From: JAMIFV01 sp035906055
Lineage (GTDB): Bacteria > Pseudomonadota > Alphaproteobacteria > Rickettsiales > JABCZZ01
Reading direction: 5' to 3'
Assembly: GCA_035906055.1 (NCBI GenBank)
Contig: JAMIFV010000028.1
Location: forward strand, 1-64,000
DNA length: 64,000 bases
A program made the position numbers and the translations under genes. Below the pieces are notes generated by a model. It made no database searches. It saw only the letters and a list, made by a program, of their open reading frames with translations, and was not told where the DNA came from. Below are positions 53,034-60,724 of this stretch, piece by piece; the stretch's first letter is position 1, and each line of letters opens with the position of its first letter.

Positions 53034-54842
53034 ATGGCGCTGCTGAACAAAATTCCCGGTAAACCTTACTTTATCTCGATGTTCATTATCGGCGCGATGC
53101 TTTTTTGCGCCTTTAGTGCCGTGATTTATCGTCATTATGAACGCGCGCAGAACCTCAATTCATGGACGCTGTATAATTACGAGCTCATAAGGCAGTCGCG
53201 CCAGATATTGCAGAATCTCATCGATATGGAGACCGGCGTGCGCGGTTATATACTCACCAGCCAGAGAAGCTTCCTTGAGCCGTATGAAACGGCGCGTGTC
53301 AGCGTCGCAGCGATGATAAAACAACTGCACGAATACACCAAGGACGATAATACCACGCAGGATAATATTGATTTCTGGCTACAAAAAATTGTGCCCTATG
53401 CTCAGTCGATGAATGATGAGATCGATACTTTTCGTAGAAATGGAAATAGAGGTGTACCGGTAGAAACACTCGACAGGCTCAAGCTGCAGATGGACGAGCT
53501 GCGCGCGCTGCTGGAAGGCTATATCCAGACGCGCATAGAGAAGTTGCAGGAGCAGATAAAGCGCAGCAATGAGAGCCGGGAAAATTTCAAATATGTACTG
53601 GTTTTTGGCGTAGTGCTGGCCATTGGCGTCATGCTGCTGGCGACGCTTATCATTCTGGGGCTGATTACGCGCGCGCAGCATGCCACCCGGGCAACTGCGG
53701 ATGCGGAAGAGCGTTTCCGCCTGGTAATGAACGGGATCAATGACGGGCTGTTCGACTTCAGCGTGCCGGAGAACAAAATATATTTTTCGCCTAACTTCAA
53801 AGCGATGCTCGGATATACCGATGAAGAGCATCCCGATACGGTGGAGGCCTCCACCAGCCTCATCCATCCCGACGATTATGATCAGGTAATAGAGTGCTAC
53901 CGCCAGTATCAGGCGCGTGAGATACCCGAGTATGTGAACATCTTCCGCGCGCGCCACAAGAACGGCAGCTGGCGGTGGATACTCTCGCGCGGCATCGGCT
54001 TCTGGGATAAGCAGGGAAAGATTCAACGCTTTGTCGGTACGCGTGTGGACATCACCGACCAGAAAAAGCGAGAGGAGGACCTCGCGCAGGCGAACTCGGA
54101 CCTGGAAACTTTTACTTACATCGCCTCACATGACCTGCGCTCCCCGCTGGTCAATCTCAAAGGCTTCGCCAATGAACTCAAGCATGCGCTGGACAGGGTG
54201 AAGCCGATCGTGCAGCCGCTCATGCCCGGCCTGCCGGAGCAGGAGCAGAAAACGTTGCAAGAGTCGTTTGAAAAGGACGTGCCCGAAGCACTGAATTTTA
54301 TCGAGAAGGCGACGGACCGCATGGACACGCTGACCACGGCATTGCTGGATCTCTCGCGCATCGGCAAGCGCGAATACCACATGGAAATGGTGGATGCCGA
54401 AGCGATCGTGCGTAAATGCGTGGCGGCACAGGCCTATGAGATAGAACAGCGCAAAGCCGAGGTGATATGCGAAAAACTTCCGTCGGTATTCACCGATGCG
54501 CTGGCGCTGGAACAGGTATTCAGCAACTTACTGGATAATGCCGTTAAATATCTCGATCCTTCGCGCCGGGGACGCATCGTCGTCACTGCGCAGGAGAGGT
54601 CTACCGATGTGGTCTTTTCCGTGGCGGATAACGGCCGTGGCATCGTGCCGGAAGACCAGCGCCGGATATTTGAGATGTTCCGCCGCGCGCGCAACGCCGA
54701 CGATGTGCGCGGCATGGGCATGGGCATGTCGTTCGTGCGGGCGACGTTACGCAAGCTGGGCGGTGCCATCTGGTGCGAATCCACGTTCGGCACCGGCACC
54801 ATATTCCATTTCCGCATACTCAAGCAGCCCATGAAAGGATAA
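53034..54842 (+). CDS. CHASE3-PAS sensor histidine kinase
   Basis: 602 residues. TM 13-33, periplasmic CHASE3 domain about 40-180 (RQSRQILQNLIDMETGVRGYILTSQ cited in part), TM about 186-212, PAS/PAC about 225-350 (FRLVMNGINDGLFDF, RHKNGSWRWILSRG), then HisKA of the phytochrome type (FTYIASHDLRSPLVNLKGFA, His366) and HATPase with NLLDNAVKYLDP, ADNGRGI and GMGMGMSF. Followed 6 bases later by a receiver and then a hybrid kinase, so the three form one signalling operon. The signal sensed is unknown. The start MALLNKIP has only a weak ribosome site. Confidence 0.9.
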   Translation: MALLNKIPGKPYFISMFIIGAMLFCAFSAVIYRHYERAQNLNSWTLYNYELIRQSRQILQNLIDMETGVRGYILTSQRSFLEPYETARVSVAAMIKQLHEYTKDDNTTQDNIDFWLQKIVPYAQSMNDEIDTFRRNGNRGVPVETLDRLKLQMDELRALLEGYIQTRIEKLQEQIKRSNESRENFKYVLVFGVVLAIGVMLLATLIILGLITRAQHATRATADAEERFRLVMNGINDGLFDFSVPENKIYFSPNFKAMLGYTDEEHPDTVEASTSLIHPDDYDQVIECYRQYQAREIPEYVNIFRARHKNGSWRWILSRGIGFWDKQGKIQRFVGTRVDITDQKKREEDLAQANSDLETFTYIASHDLRSPLVNLKGFANELKHALDRVKPIVQPLMPGLPEQEQKTLQESFEKDVPEALNFIEKATDRMDTLTTALLDLSRIGKREYHMEMVDAEAIVRKCVAAQAYEIEQRKAEVICEKLPSVFTDALALEQVFSNLLDNAVKYLDPSRRGRIVVTAQERSTDVVFSVADNGRGIVPEDQRRIFEMFRRARNADDVRGMGMGMSFVRATLRKLGGAIWCESTFGTGTIFHFRILKQPMKG

Positions 54843-54848
54843 ACAAAA

Positions 54849-55295
54849 ATGAGCCTGTTTCCGGAGCCTTTTACCCTGATCATGATCGAAGATGACGAAG
54901 GGCATGCCAAACTGATCCGCAAGAACCTTGAGCGCGCGGGCATCGGTAATGAGCTGGTGCATCTGGATGACGGCCAGAAGGCGATCGACTATTTCTTCCA
55001 TGCCAGCAATCTCGGTAGAAACTATGAGAAAAGTCTTATATTGCTTGATCTTAATTTGCCGAAAGTGGATGGGTACGAGATATTGCGCCGCCTGAAGGCA
55101 GAGGAACACACCCGCGCTGTGCCGGTGATTATCCTGACCACTACCGATAACCCGCGGGAAATAAACCGTTGCTACGAGCTTGGCTGCAATGTTTACATCA
55201 CCAAGCCGGTCGAATATGATAATTTTACCGATGCCATCCGCAAGCTTGGCCTTATCCTGGCAGTAGTGAAGCTGCCTAACACACCGCGCAAGTAA
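54849..55295 (+). CDS. Single-domain response regulator (Rcp1-like)
   Basis: 148 residues, one receiver domain. Acidic pocket IMIEDDEGHAKLIRKNL, phosphoacceptor Asp in ILLDLNLPKVDGYE, Thr in IILTTTD and Lys in YITKPVEYDNF. The longer loop before the phosphoacceptor (DYFFHASNLGRNYEKS) is typical of receivers paired with phytochrome-type kinases, which agrees with the kinase type upstream. No output domain. AAAGGA lies 10 bases before the ATG. Confidence 0.92.
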   Translation: MSLFPEPFTLIMIEDDEGHAKLIRKNLERAGIGNELVHLDDGQKAIDYFFHASNLGRNYEKSLILLDLNLPKVDGYEILRRLKAEEHTRAVPVIILTTTDNPREINRCYELGCNVYITKPVEYDNFTDAIRKLGLILAVVKLPNTPRK

Positions 55296-55307
55296 ATAGT
55301 GATCTTT

Positions 55308-56897
55308 ATGCCTGATACCCCATTACGACGCATACTGTATGTGGAAGATGACGAAGCGCTTGCGCGCCTGCTGCAACGACGCATGGAACGTCAGCGTTTC
55401 ACTGTGCATATCGCACACACGGCGGAGAAGGGGCTCCAGCAGATGCAGGAGCAGCCCTACGACCTGATACTGGTGGATTATAATCTTCCCGGTATGAGCG
55501 GTCTGGAGATGCTGGACAAGGTGCTTGCCATTGATAACGCCCCCCCGGTGATCATCCTTACCACCAGCGGCGACGAGCGCATAGCGCTGGCTGCGCTGGA
55601 AAAGGGTGCGGCGGATTACGCGGTAAAAGACACCAATCAGGCCTACCTTGACCTTCTGCCCGCCGTGATGCAGACGGCCTATACCAAGGAAAGGCTGATG
55701 CGCATTACCGAACAGCAGCGGCGCGACCTGCAGGAGGCCGTGAACAGGGCCGAAGCCGCGAACCAGGCAAAAAGCAATTTCCTTGCCACGATGAGCCATG
55801 AGATACGCACGCCGATGAACGTGGTGACGGGGCTTGCGCGCATGCTTGCGCGCACCTCGCTGGACAAGGAACAGCTCAAGATCGTGACGACGTTGCAGAA
55901 CAACGCCGATATGCTGCTCAAACTCATTAACGACCTGCTGGATGTCAGCCGTATCGAAGCGGGGCATGTGCAGCTCGAAGAGGTTGATTTCAGCCTGTCG
56001 CAGGTGATGGAAGATATCCGTATCATGTTCGGCGACACGGTAGCGCAGAAGAAGATCGCCTTGCGCTGCACGGATGCCGGCAGCGCCCAGATGCTCAAGG
56101 GCGACCGCACCCGCCTGCAGCAGATTGTGATGAATCTTGTGAGCAACGCAGTCAAATTCACCGAATCCGGCAGCATCGACGTGGATGCGCAATGCGCGTC
56201 TGTATCCGACAGCTCGTGTAATGTTACTGTCACTGTGCGCGATACCGGCATCGGCATTGCTGCCGACAAACTGCCGTTCATCTTCGATAAGTTCACGCAG
56301 GCCGATGAGACTATCACACGCCGTTTCGGCGGTTCGGGGCTGGGGCTGTCCATTGCGCGTTCGCTGGCGCAGCTCATGGACGGTGACATCACGGTCAGGA
56401 CGCAGGAGCGCAAGGGTTCTACCTTTACGCTTACCATTCCCATGCAGTATGGCAAAGCGAAGACAGGCGTTGCAACAACCGCCGCCGACCCGGTGCGCGA
56501 ACCCGGCGCCGCCGGTGCAACGGTGCTGGTGGTGGAGGATTACGGCCCCAATATCATGGTAGCGACCCTCATGCTCGAAGAGATCGGTTACTCCGTGGTG
56601 ACGGCGGAAAGCGGGCAGGAAGCGCTGGATGTGCTGCACAAAGCCAAAGAGCCGTTTCTTGCCATCCTCATGGACGTGCAGATGCACGGCATGGATGGCC
56701 TGGAGACGACGCGCCGCATCCGTGAGATGGAGCGCGAGCGGGGAGAGCATTACATCATCATCGGCGTTACCGCCCATGCGCTGGCGGGCGACCGTGAACG
56801 CTGCCTTGCCGCAGGCATGGATGATTATATAAGCAAGCCCATCCACCCGGACATACTGGCGGAAAAGCTGGCGCGCCTGAGTCTTAAAGCCGCCTGA
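55308..56897 (+). CDS. Soluble hybrid histidine kinase, REC-HisKA-HATPase-REC
   Basis: 529 residues, no membrane helix. REC1 5-120 (ILYVEDDEALARLL, Asp57 in LVDYNLPGMSG); its Lys position reads VKDTNQ, less usual. HisKA with ATMSHEIRTPMN (His164), HATPase with NLVSNAVKFTESG, DTGIGI and GGSGLGLSI, REC2 about 400-525 (VLVVEDYGPNIMVATLM, Asp456 in LMDVQMHGMDG, YISKPIHP). It likely takes a signal from the upstream kinase through REC1. Third gene of the operon; ATG at 55308 preferred to the GTG three codons earlier. Confidence 0.9.
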   Translation: MPDTPLRRILYVEDDEALARLLQRRMERQRFTVHIAHTAEKGLQQMQEQPYDLILVDYNLPGMSGLEMLDKVLAIDNAPPVIILTTSGDERIALAALEKGAADYAVKDTNQAYLDLLPAVMQTAYTKERLMRITEQQRRDLQEAVNRAEAANQAKSNFLATMSHEIRTPMNVVTGLARMLARTSLDKEQLKIVTTLQNNADMLLKLINDLLDVSRIEAGHVQLEEVDFSLSQVMEDIRIMFGDTVAQKKIALRCTDAGSAQMLKGDRTRLQQIVMNLVSNAVKFTESGSIDVDAQCASVSDSSCNVTVTVRDTGIGIAADKLPFIFDKFTQADETITRRFGGSGLGLSIARSLAQLMDGDITVRTQERKGSTFTLTIPMQYGKAKTGVATTAADPVREPGAAGATVLVVEDYGPNIMVATLMLEEIGYSVVTAESGQEALDVLHKAKEPFLAILMDVQMHGMDGLETTRRIREMERERGEHYIIIGVTAHALAGDRERCLAAGMDDYISKPIHPDILAEKLARLSLKAA

Positions 56898-57020
56898 GGG
56901 CTGGCTCTTTCCACTTCTTTATTTGTTGAGCGTGTCATACGCACTGCGGCTTTGCAGGCGGCAGCGCTATTCTCGCATCGTACTAATTACGTTAATGAAA
57001 ACAACAAAAGGAAATGGTTT

Positions 57021-57449
57021 ATGTTGCAGGCCCAAGAAACAAGGACTGTCAGCACATCTGGCCCGGAGATCAGCGATGTAGATGCGCTGGCTAATGACCT
57101 TAAACACCTGCTGGTGCGCTCCGAGAGCGAGTTGCAGAAGGGCGAGGTGCGCGAACATGTGGAAAAGCTTGAGCGTTGGGTGGAATCCTACCGCCGTGGT
57201 CTTTCCGCTGCGCAGAAAATATCGGACAACGGCATGGATCTGTTGCAGAAAACGCGTGACCAGATCAAGCTGGCTCTGGAAGAGCTGCTGCGTCTTGAAG
57301 ACGAAGGCGGCAACCCCCCTGCCAGCAAGGAACAGGCCGCGCAGGTTGAACAGCTTTCCAGCGCCGTGCGCCGCATCGACCGCCTTATGCCTGTGGTGGA
57401 GCAGTCATTTCAGGGGCAGAAGCAGCCGGAAGAAGAGCCGGTTAATTAA
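57021..57449 (+). CDS. Hypothetical coiled-coil protein
   Basis: 142 residues, no family recognised. Strongly helical and charged: LANDLKHLLVRSESELQKGEV, HVEKLERWVESYRRGLSAA and RDQIKLALEELLRLEDEGG give heptad-like Leu spacing; the end is Pro/Glu-rich. AAAGGAAATG lies 5-8 bases before the ATG. First of four small genes on the plus strand with close spacing (11, -8 and 24 bases), which look like one transcript ending at a terminator at 57976. Confidence 0.65.
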   Translation: MLQAQETRTVSTSGPEISDVDALANDLKHLLVRSESELQKGEVREHVEKLERWVESYRRGLSAAQKISDNGMDLLQKTRDQIKLALEELLRLEDEGGNPPASKEQAAQVEQLSSAVRRIDRLMPVVEQSFQGQKQPEEEPVN

Positions 57450-57460
57450 AGGAGAAATGT

Positions 57461-57610
57461 ATGCGTACCGCAGAACATATCAGCGTCAGCGAATTCGCCT
57501 TCAGCATGGAAGTGCTGGATGAGGATTTCGACATTGACGGCGATATCACGGTAACCGACGTCATGCCGGATGCCGAATTCAATCATAACATGGAGGATAT
57601 TTATGGGTAA
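57461..57610 (+). CDS. Small acidic hypothetical protein
   Basis: 49 residues. AAAGGAG lies 6 bases before the ATG. The sequence begins MRTAEHISVSEFAFSMEVLD and is very rich in Asp and Glu, with a DEDFDIDGDI stretch. The tail ends in NMEDIYG. No family recognised. It overlaps the next gene by 8 bases (ATGGGTAA), so coupled translation is likely. Short, but the strong ribosome site and the tight overlap support it. Confidence 0.6.
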   Translation: MRTAEHISVSEFAFSMEVLDEDFDIDGDITVTDVMPDAEFNHNMEDIYG

Positions 57611-57854
57611 TAAGTCGTTCAGGGGCATTATTGGCCTCGTAGTGGTGGTCGCATTCTTTGTGGTGGTCTGGAGCATGCTTACCATGCCTGACCAGCGCAG
57701 CACCGGTGAAAGGGTGGGCGATGCCATAGACGCACTGCCACAGGGGGTCGATAAGGCTGCGCGCGAGCTCGAGCAGCGTACTCCCGGCGAGAAACTGGGC
57801 GATGCCGTGAAAGATGCGGGTGAAGATATACGCCGCAATACGGACAGACAGTAG
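57603..57854 (+). CDS. Small membrane-anchored protein
   Basis: 83 residues. One membrane helix near 8-26 (GIIGLVVVVAFFVVVWSML), then a charged amphipathic tail (TGERVGDAIDALPQGVDKAA, RTPGEKLGDAVKDAGEDIRR) with a duplicated G-E-x-x-G-D-A motif. GGAGG precedes the ATG. The tail would face one side of the inner membrane. No family recognised; the layout recalls small stress-induced membrane proteins. Confidence 0.65.
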   Translation: MGNKSFRGIIGLVVVVAFFVVVWSMLTMPDQRSTGERVGDAIDALPQGVDKAARELEQRTPGEKLGDAVKDAGEDIRRNTDRQ

Positions 57855-57878
57855 TAGGTTAATTGAAAGGACAAGATT

Positions 57879-57956
57879 ATGAAAGGCGTATTACTCTGGC
57901 TGGTCGGCCTGCCCATACCAGTCATTATTCTGCTGTATCTTTTTAACGTAATATGA
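57879..57956 (+). CDS. 25-residue hydrophobic micro-protein
   Basis: Reads MKGVLLWLVGLPIPVIILLY plus five more residues, one membrane helix with a central Pro. GAAAGGACAAG precedes the ATG by 3-12 bases. Similar very short M-K/R-G-x-L-x-W-L-x-G-x-P-x-P peptides occur as conserved small ORFs in Proteobacteria, from memory of the pattern. Sits at the end of the small-gene run, with a terminator 20 bases later. Confidence 0.5.
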   Translation: MKGVLLWLVGLPIPVIILLYLFNVI

Positions 57957-57975
57957 ATAATGTTTGACGAAGAGA

Positions 57976-58006
57976 CAGTGCAACACCCCGTGTTGTGCTG
58001 TTTTTT
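57976..58006 (+). terminator. Intrinsic terminator of the small-gene operon
   Basis: CAGTGCAACAC (57976-57986) and GTGTTGTGCTG (57990-58000) form an almost perfect stem with one bulge, followed by six T. It separates the small genes from the kinase gene at 58054. Confidence 0.88.
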
Positions 58007-58053
58007 CACTTAGGGCGATCGCCCTGATCACGGTTTCTGGAAAACTGGCAATA

Positions 58054-58806
58054 ATGAAAAAAACACAAACGAGCGGCAATAGCATCAGCATCGATGAAGC
58101 GAGGGAGCAGATACACCGTCAAACCCTTTCGGCGGTATCGCACGACCTTAAAACGCCGCTTGCCACGATGATCGGGTCACTTGAAATCTATAACCGCATG
58201 GGTGACAGGCTCGGCAGCGACAAGAAGGCGGCGCTGGTGAATTCGGCGCTGACGGAAGCCTACAGGCTGGATAATTTCATCACCAATATCCTGGACATGG
58301 CAAAGCTCGAAGGCGGTATGGTGAAGGTAAAGCCGGAGAAATGCGATCTCAAATGGCTGCTGGAAGATGCTTTGATCCGTCTTGGCCCGCGCCGCTCCAG
58401 GGGAGATTTCACGCTTACGATGGTGGGTAGCAAACCGGTGGTGCAGGTGGATACCATGCTGCTGGGCCGCGCGGTGGGGCTGGTGCTGGATAACGCGCTC
58501 AAGCATGCGGGCAAGCATCCGGTAGTCGTGGTGGAATACGGCATTGACGGCAATAAGGGGCTGATCCGCGTGCGTGATAACGGTCCGGGCATCCCCAAGG
58601 GGCAGGAGCAGGTGATCTTTTCCAAATACACGCGCCTGGGCAAAGCCGACCAGCAGAATGCGGGCACCGGTCTTGGCCTTACCATCTGCCGCGAGATCAT
58701 GCGCACGCTTTCTGGCGAAGTGACGGCAGAGAATGATGCCGCAGGGGGCGCTGTGTTTCTTTTGGTATTTCCTGTAGGCGAAATGCAAAAAGGGGCGTCC
58801 GTTTAA
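58054..58806 (+). CDS. KdpD-like soluble histidine kinase lacking sensor domains
   Basis: 250 residues. HisKA with QTLSAVSHDLKTPLATMIGS (His in SHDLKTP, near residue 30) and HATPase with GLVLDNALKHAG, VRDNGPGIPKG and GTGLGLTICREIM. The SHDLKTPL box and the following segment are those of the KdpD C-terminal kinase core. The universal-stress, Kdp-sensor and membrane parts of KdpD (about 600 residues) are absent and no sensor replaces them. ATG at 58054 chosen; the frame is open upstream, but through a terminator. The KdpE-like regulator lies at 59549-60271 on the other strand. Confidence 0.82.
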   Translation: MKKTQTSGNSISIDEAREQIHRQTLSAVSHDLKTPLATMIGSLEIYNRMGDRLGSDKKAALVNSALTEAYRLDNFITNILDMAKLEGGMVKVKPEKCDLKWLLEDALIRLGPRRSRGDFTLTMVGSKPVVQVDTMLLGRAVGLVLDNALKHAGKHPVVVVEYGIDGNKGLIRVRDNGPGIPKGQEQVIFSKYTRLGKADQQNAGTGLGLTICREIMRTLSGEVTAENDAAGGAVFLLVFPVGEMQKGASV

Positions 58807-58816
58807 GGACACCCCT
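58787..58816 (-). terminator. Intrinsic terminator of the DUF1328 gene
   Basis: AAGGGGCGTCC (58790-58800) pairs with GGACACCCCTT (58806-58816). On the minus strand the stem is followed by TTTTT. It overlaps the last codons of the convergent kinase gene. Confidence 0.85.
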
Positions 58817-58839
58817 TGAGATTAAGGCGTTGCACCCCG

Positions 58840-59022
58840 TCATAATGGCGGGTTGGCACGTTTGCCGGTGACCATGCTGTAGACCAGGCTGGCTACGAAC
58901 AGCACGACAAACACGAATGCCAGAAACCTTGCGATACCTGCAAAATCGGCTGCCAGCCCGCCAAATCCCAGAATCGCGGCCAGTACGGCCATGACAAAGA
59001 ATGTGATGATCCAGTTAAGCAT
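58840..59022 (-). CDS. DUF1328 small membrane protein
   Basis: 60 residues. Two membrane helices (4-22 and 30-50) with the diagnostic AAILGFGGLAADFAGIARFLAF in pieces: A-x-x-G-F-G-G-x-A, then A-x-I-A-(R/K)-x-L-F/A. The family (YtjA in E. coli) is common among stress-induced genes in Alphaproteobacteria; biochemical role unknown. The ATG follows GGAG by 6 bases. Own terminator downstream. Confidence 0.9.
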   Translation of the reverse strand: MLNWIITFFVMAVLAAILGFGGLAADFAGIARFLAFVFVVLFVASLVYSMVTGKRANPPL

Positions 59023-59151
59023 AAAAACTCCATTACCTTATTTAACATTGTTGCACTCAGGCAGTTTCAGGGTACGAAAACGCAAGCAAAGATTCTCTAT
59101 CTAAGCGGTCAGGCGTTATAAGGAATTGGTTAACGCGCGGGTGCTGCAAAA

Positions 59152-59186
59152 CAAAAAGAAGCCCCCTGCTGCGGGCAGGAGGCTTC
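59152..59186 (-). terminator. Intrinsic terminator of the glycine-zipper lipoprotein gene
   Basis: GAAGCCCCCTGC (59158-59169) and GCAGGAGGCTTC (59175-59186) form a 12-bp stem with one mismatch. On the minus strand TTTTTG follows. Confidence 0.88.
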
Positions 59187-59211
59187 GGCGGGAAAAACCC
59201 TTTAGGCAAGG

Positions 59212-59457
59212 CTACTTGCGCCAGACAGGCTTGCCAAGATTGACATCGTCTTCCTTGGTCAGGCCACCGGCCGCTGCGCCAACAGCGCCACCGACCACTG
59301 CGCCGGTCAGAGGACTACCCCCTAAGAGGGCGCCACCGACTGCGCCTGCGCCTGCACCGATACCTGCACCGGAGAGCGCACGGTCAGAAGTGCTCTGCCC
59401 GCAGGCGCTTACTGTAGCAAGTATGGCTGTGGCCATAAGTATGGATATCTTTTTCAT
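59212..59457 (-). CDS. Glycine-zipper lipoprotein
   Basis: 81 residues. Signal peptide with lipobox-like TVSAC (Cys near 19), then ALSGAGIGAGAGAVGGALLG and AVVGGAVGAAAGGL, the repeated G-x-x-x-G of glycine-zipper 2TM domains found in outer-membrane lipoproteins such as SlyB and OsmB. Tail KEDDVNLGKPVWRK. The start at 59457 follows AAAGGAGTG; an upstream in-frame ATG six codons earlier lacks support. Own terminator. Probably an envelope stress lipoprotein. Confidence 0.82.
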   Translation of the reverse strand: MKKISILMATAILATVSACGQSTSDRALSGAGIGAGAGAVGGALLGGSPLTGAVVGGAVGAAAGGLTKEDDVNLGKPVWRK

Positions 59458-59548
59458 GGGAACACTCCTTTGCAATGTGTGTCTACTTTTTACTGGCGCG
59501 GACGCAAATAATCAGTAGGCACAATGTGAGGTAACGGTAAAAAAGCCG

Positions 59549-60271
59549 TTAGGCCGCTTTATTGTTATCACCCGCTTCTTCTGCCGCATCCATGCGGTAG
59601 CCAATGCCCGCTTCCGAAACGATCAGCTTGCTGAGGCCGGGTTTCTTTTCCAGCTTTTCACGCAGTTGCCCGATATATACGCGCAGGTACTGCGTGTCTT
59701 CGATATGGGCAGCGCCCCAGATTTCCTTGAGGATCTGCTTGTGTGTCAGCATGCGGCCGCGATGCAGCAGGAAGTAGCGCAGCAGGTCATATTCCTTCGG
59801 CGTGAACGCCACGCGTTCCTCGTCGATGAATACTTCGTGGCGCACCAGGTCCATGCGGATGGGGCCGTTGGTAATGGAAGGTTCTCCCACCTCGCGCACG
59901 GCTTTCTTGCGCAGGTTGGCGTTGATGCGTGCGAGCAGCACTTCAGCCGAGAACGGCTTGGTGATGTAGTCGTCCGCGCCGATGTTAAGGGTAGCCGCCA
60001 CTTCGGAATCTTCCGAACGCACCGTCAGCACCACGATGGGCACCTGCGACCATTCGCGAATGCCCTTCACGATGTCCTTACCGTCCATGTCGGGCAGGCC
60101 GAGGTCGAGCAGGACCAGATCCGGCTTTACGGACGCCGCCATGCGGATAGCCTGCTTGCCGTTCTCGCTTTCCAGCACTTTAAAATCGGCCGTGTCCAGA
60201 AAGATGTTCAGCATCTTGCGGATCTCTTCTTCATCATCAACGATGAGTATTGTGTTGCGCTTCTCTTGCAT
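59549..60271 (-). CDS. kdpE: KdpE-like OmpR-family response regulator
   Basis: 240 residues. Receiver 1-120 (ILIVDDEEEIRKMLNIFLDT, phosphoacceptor in VLLDLGLPDMDGKD, Lys in YITKPFSAEVLLARI) and winged-helix DNA-binding domain 135-230 (VAFTPKEYDLLRYFLLHRGR, HIEDTQYLRVYIGQLREKLE, SEAGIGYRM). The DTQYLRVYIGQLR block is that of KdpE rather than other OmpR regulators. KdpE controls the Kdp potassium pump, but no kdpFABC genes are in view. Its likely kinase is the sensor-less KdpD-like protein at 58054-58806. Confidence 0.85.
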   Translation of the reverse strand: MQEKRNTILIVDDEEEIRKMLNIFLDTADFKVLESENGKQAIRMAASVKPDLVLLDLGLPDMDGKDIVKGIREWSQVPIVVLTVRSEDSEVAATLNIGADDYITKPFSAEVLLARINANLRKKAVREVGEPSITNGPIRMDLVRHEVFIDEERVAFTPKEYDLLRYFLLHRGRMLTHKQILKEIWGAAHIEDTQYLRVYIGQLREKLEKKPGLSKLIVSEAGIGYRMDAAEEAGDNNKAA

Positions 60272-60456
60272 GGTAACCTCACTATCTGTTCAAAGTATGA
60301 CACAGAAACTCATAGTCCACACCCTCTAAAAAACCTGTGAGAGAAGCATAAAGATGTTATAAAAAATCCATAAAAACGGGGGGGGCGTGGATTAGCGCTA
60401 TTGCATTGATGAATAATGATATTTAATGCTTGTGCAGCAATAACAAGAAAACGGGA

Positions 60457-60651
60457 TTATTCCTCTGCATCACCGTCCGGTGTCGTTTTATGGCCGTCAA
60501 GCAGGCGTTCCGCCTTTTCCGACAGCAGTTTCTGCTTCTGCCGCTCCGCCTTCGTGCGGCCGAATTTCACGCGGTTTTCGGACGCCTGCCTCTCTTTTTC
60601 AGTGCGCGCACTGGCTTTGCGTTTCTGTTTCAGGTTTATCACTTCAGCCAT
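60457..60651 (-). CDS. DUF4169 family protein
   Basis: 64 residues. Starts MAEVINLKQKRKASARTEKE and continues ENRVKFGRTKAERQKQK, then AERLLDGHK: the conserved block of this small alphaproteobacterial family (E-V-x-N-L-x-x-x-R-K, N-R-x-x-F-G-R-T-K-A-E, L-D-G-H). Very basic, so it may bind nucleic acid or ribosomes; no function established. GAGGAG lies 6-7 bases before the ATG at 60651. Confidence 0.85.
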   Translation of the reverse strand: MAEVINLKQKRKASARTEKERQASENRVKFGRTKAERQKQKLLSEKAERLLDGHKTTPDGDAEE

Positions 60652-60724
60652 GATACACTCCTCAATATATAGGAAATACTGAACTGGTTTTTGCAGTAAG
60701 GCAAAGAATAAGTGAGTCCTGACC

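Noticed and set aside
52934..53062. 42-codon frame overlapping the start of the CHASE3 kinase
   Set aside because: No ribosome site of note, no conserved features and its end overlaps the kinase N-terminus out of frame.
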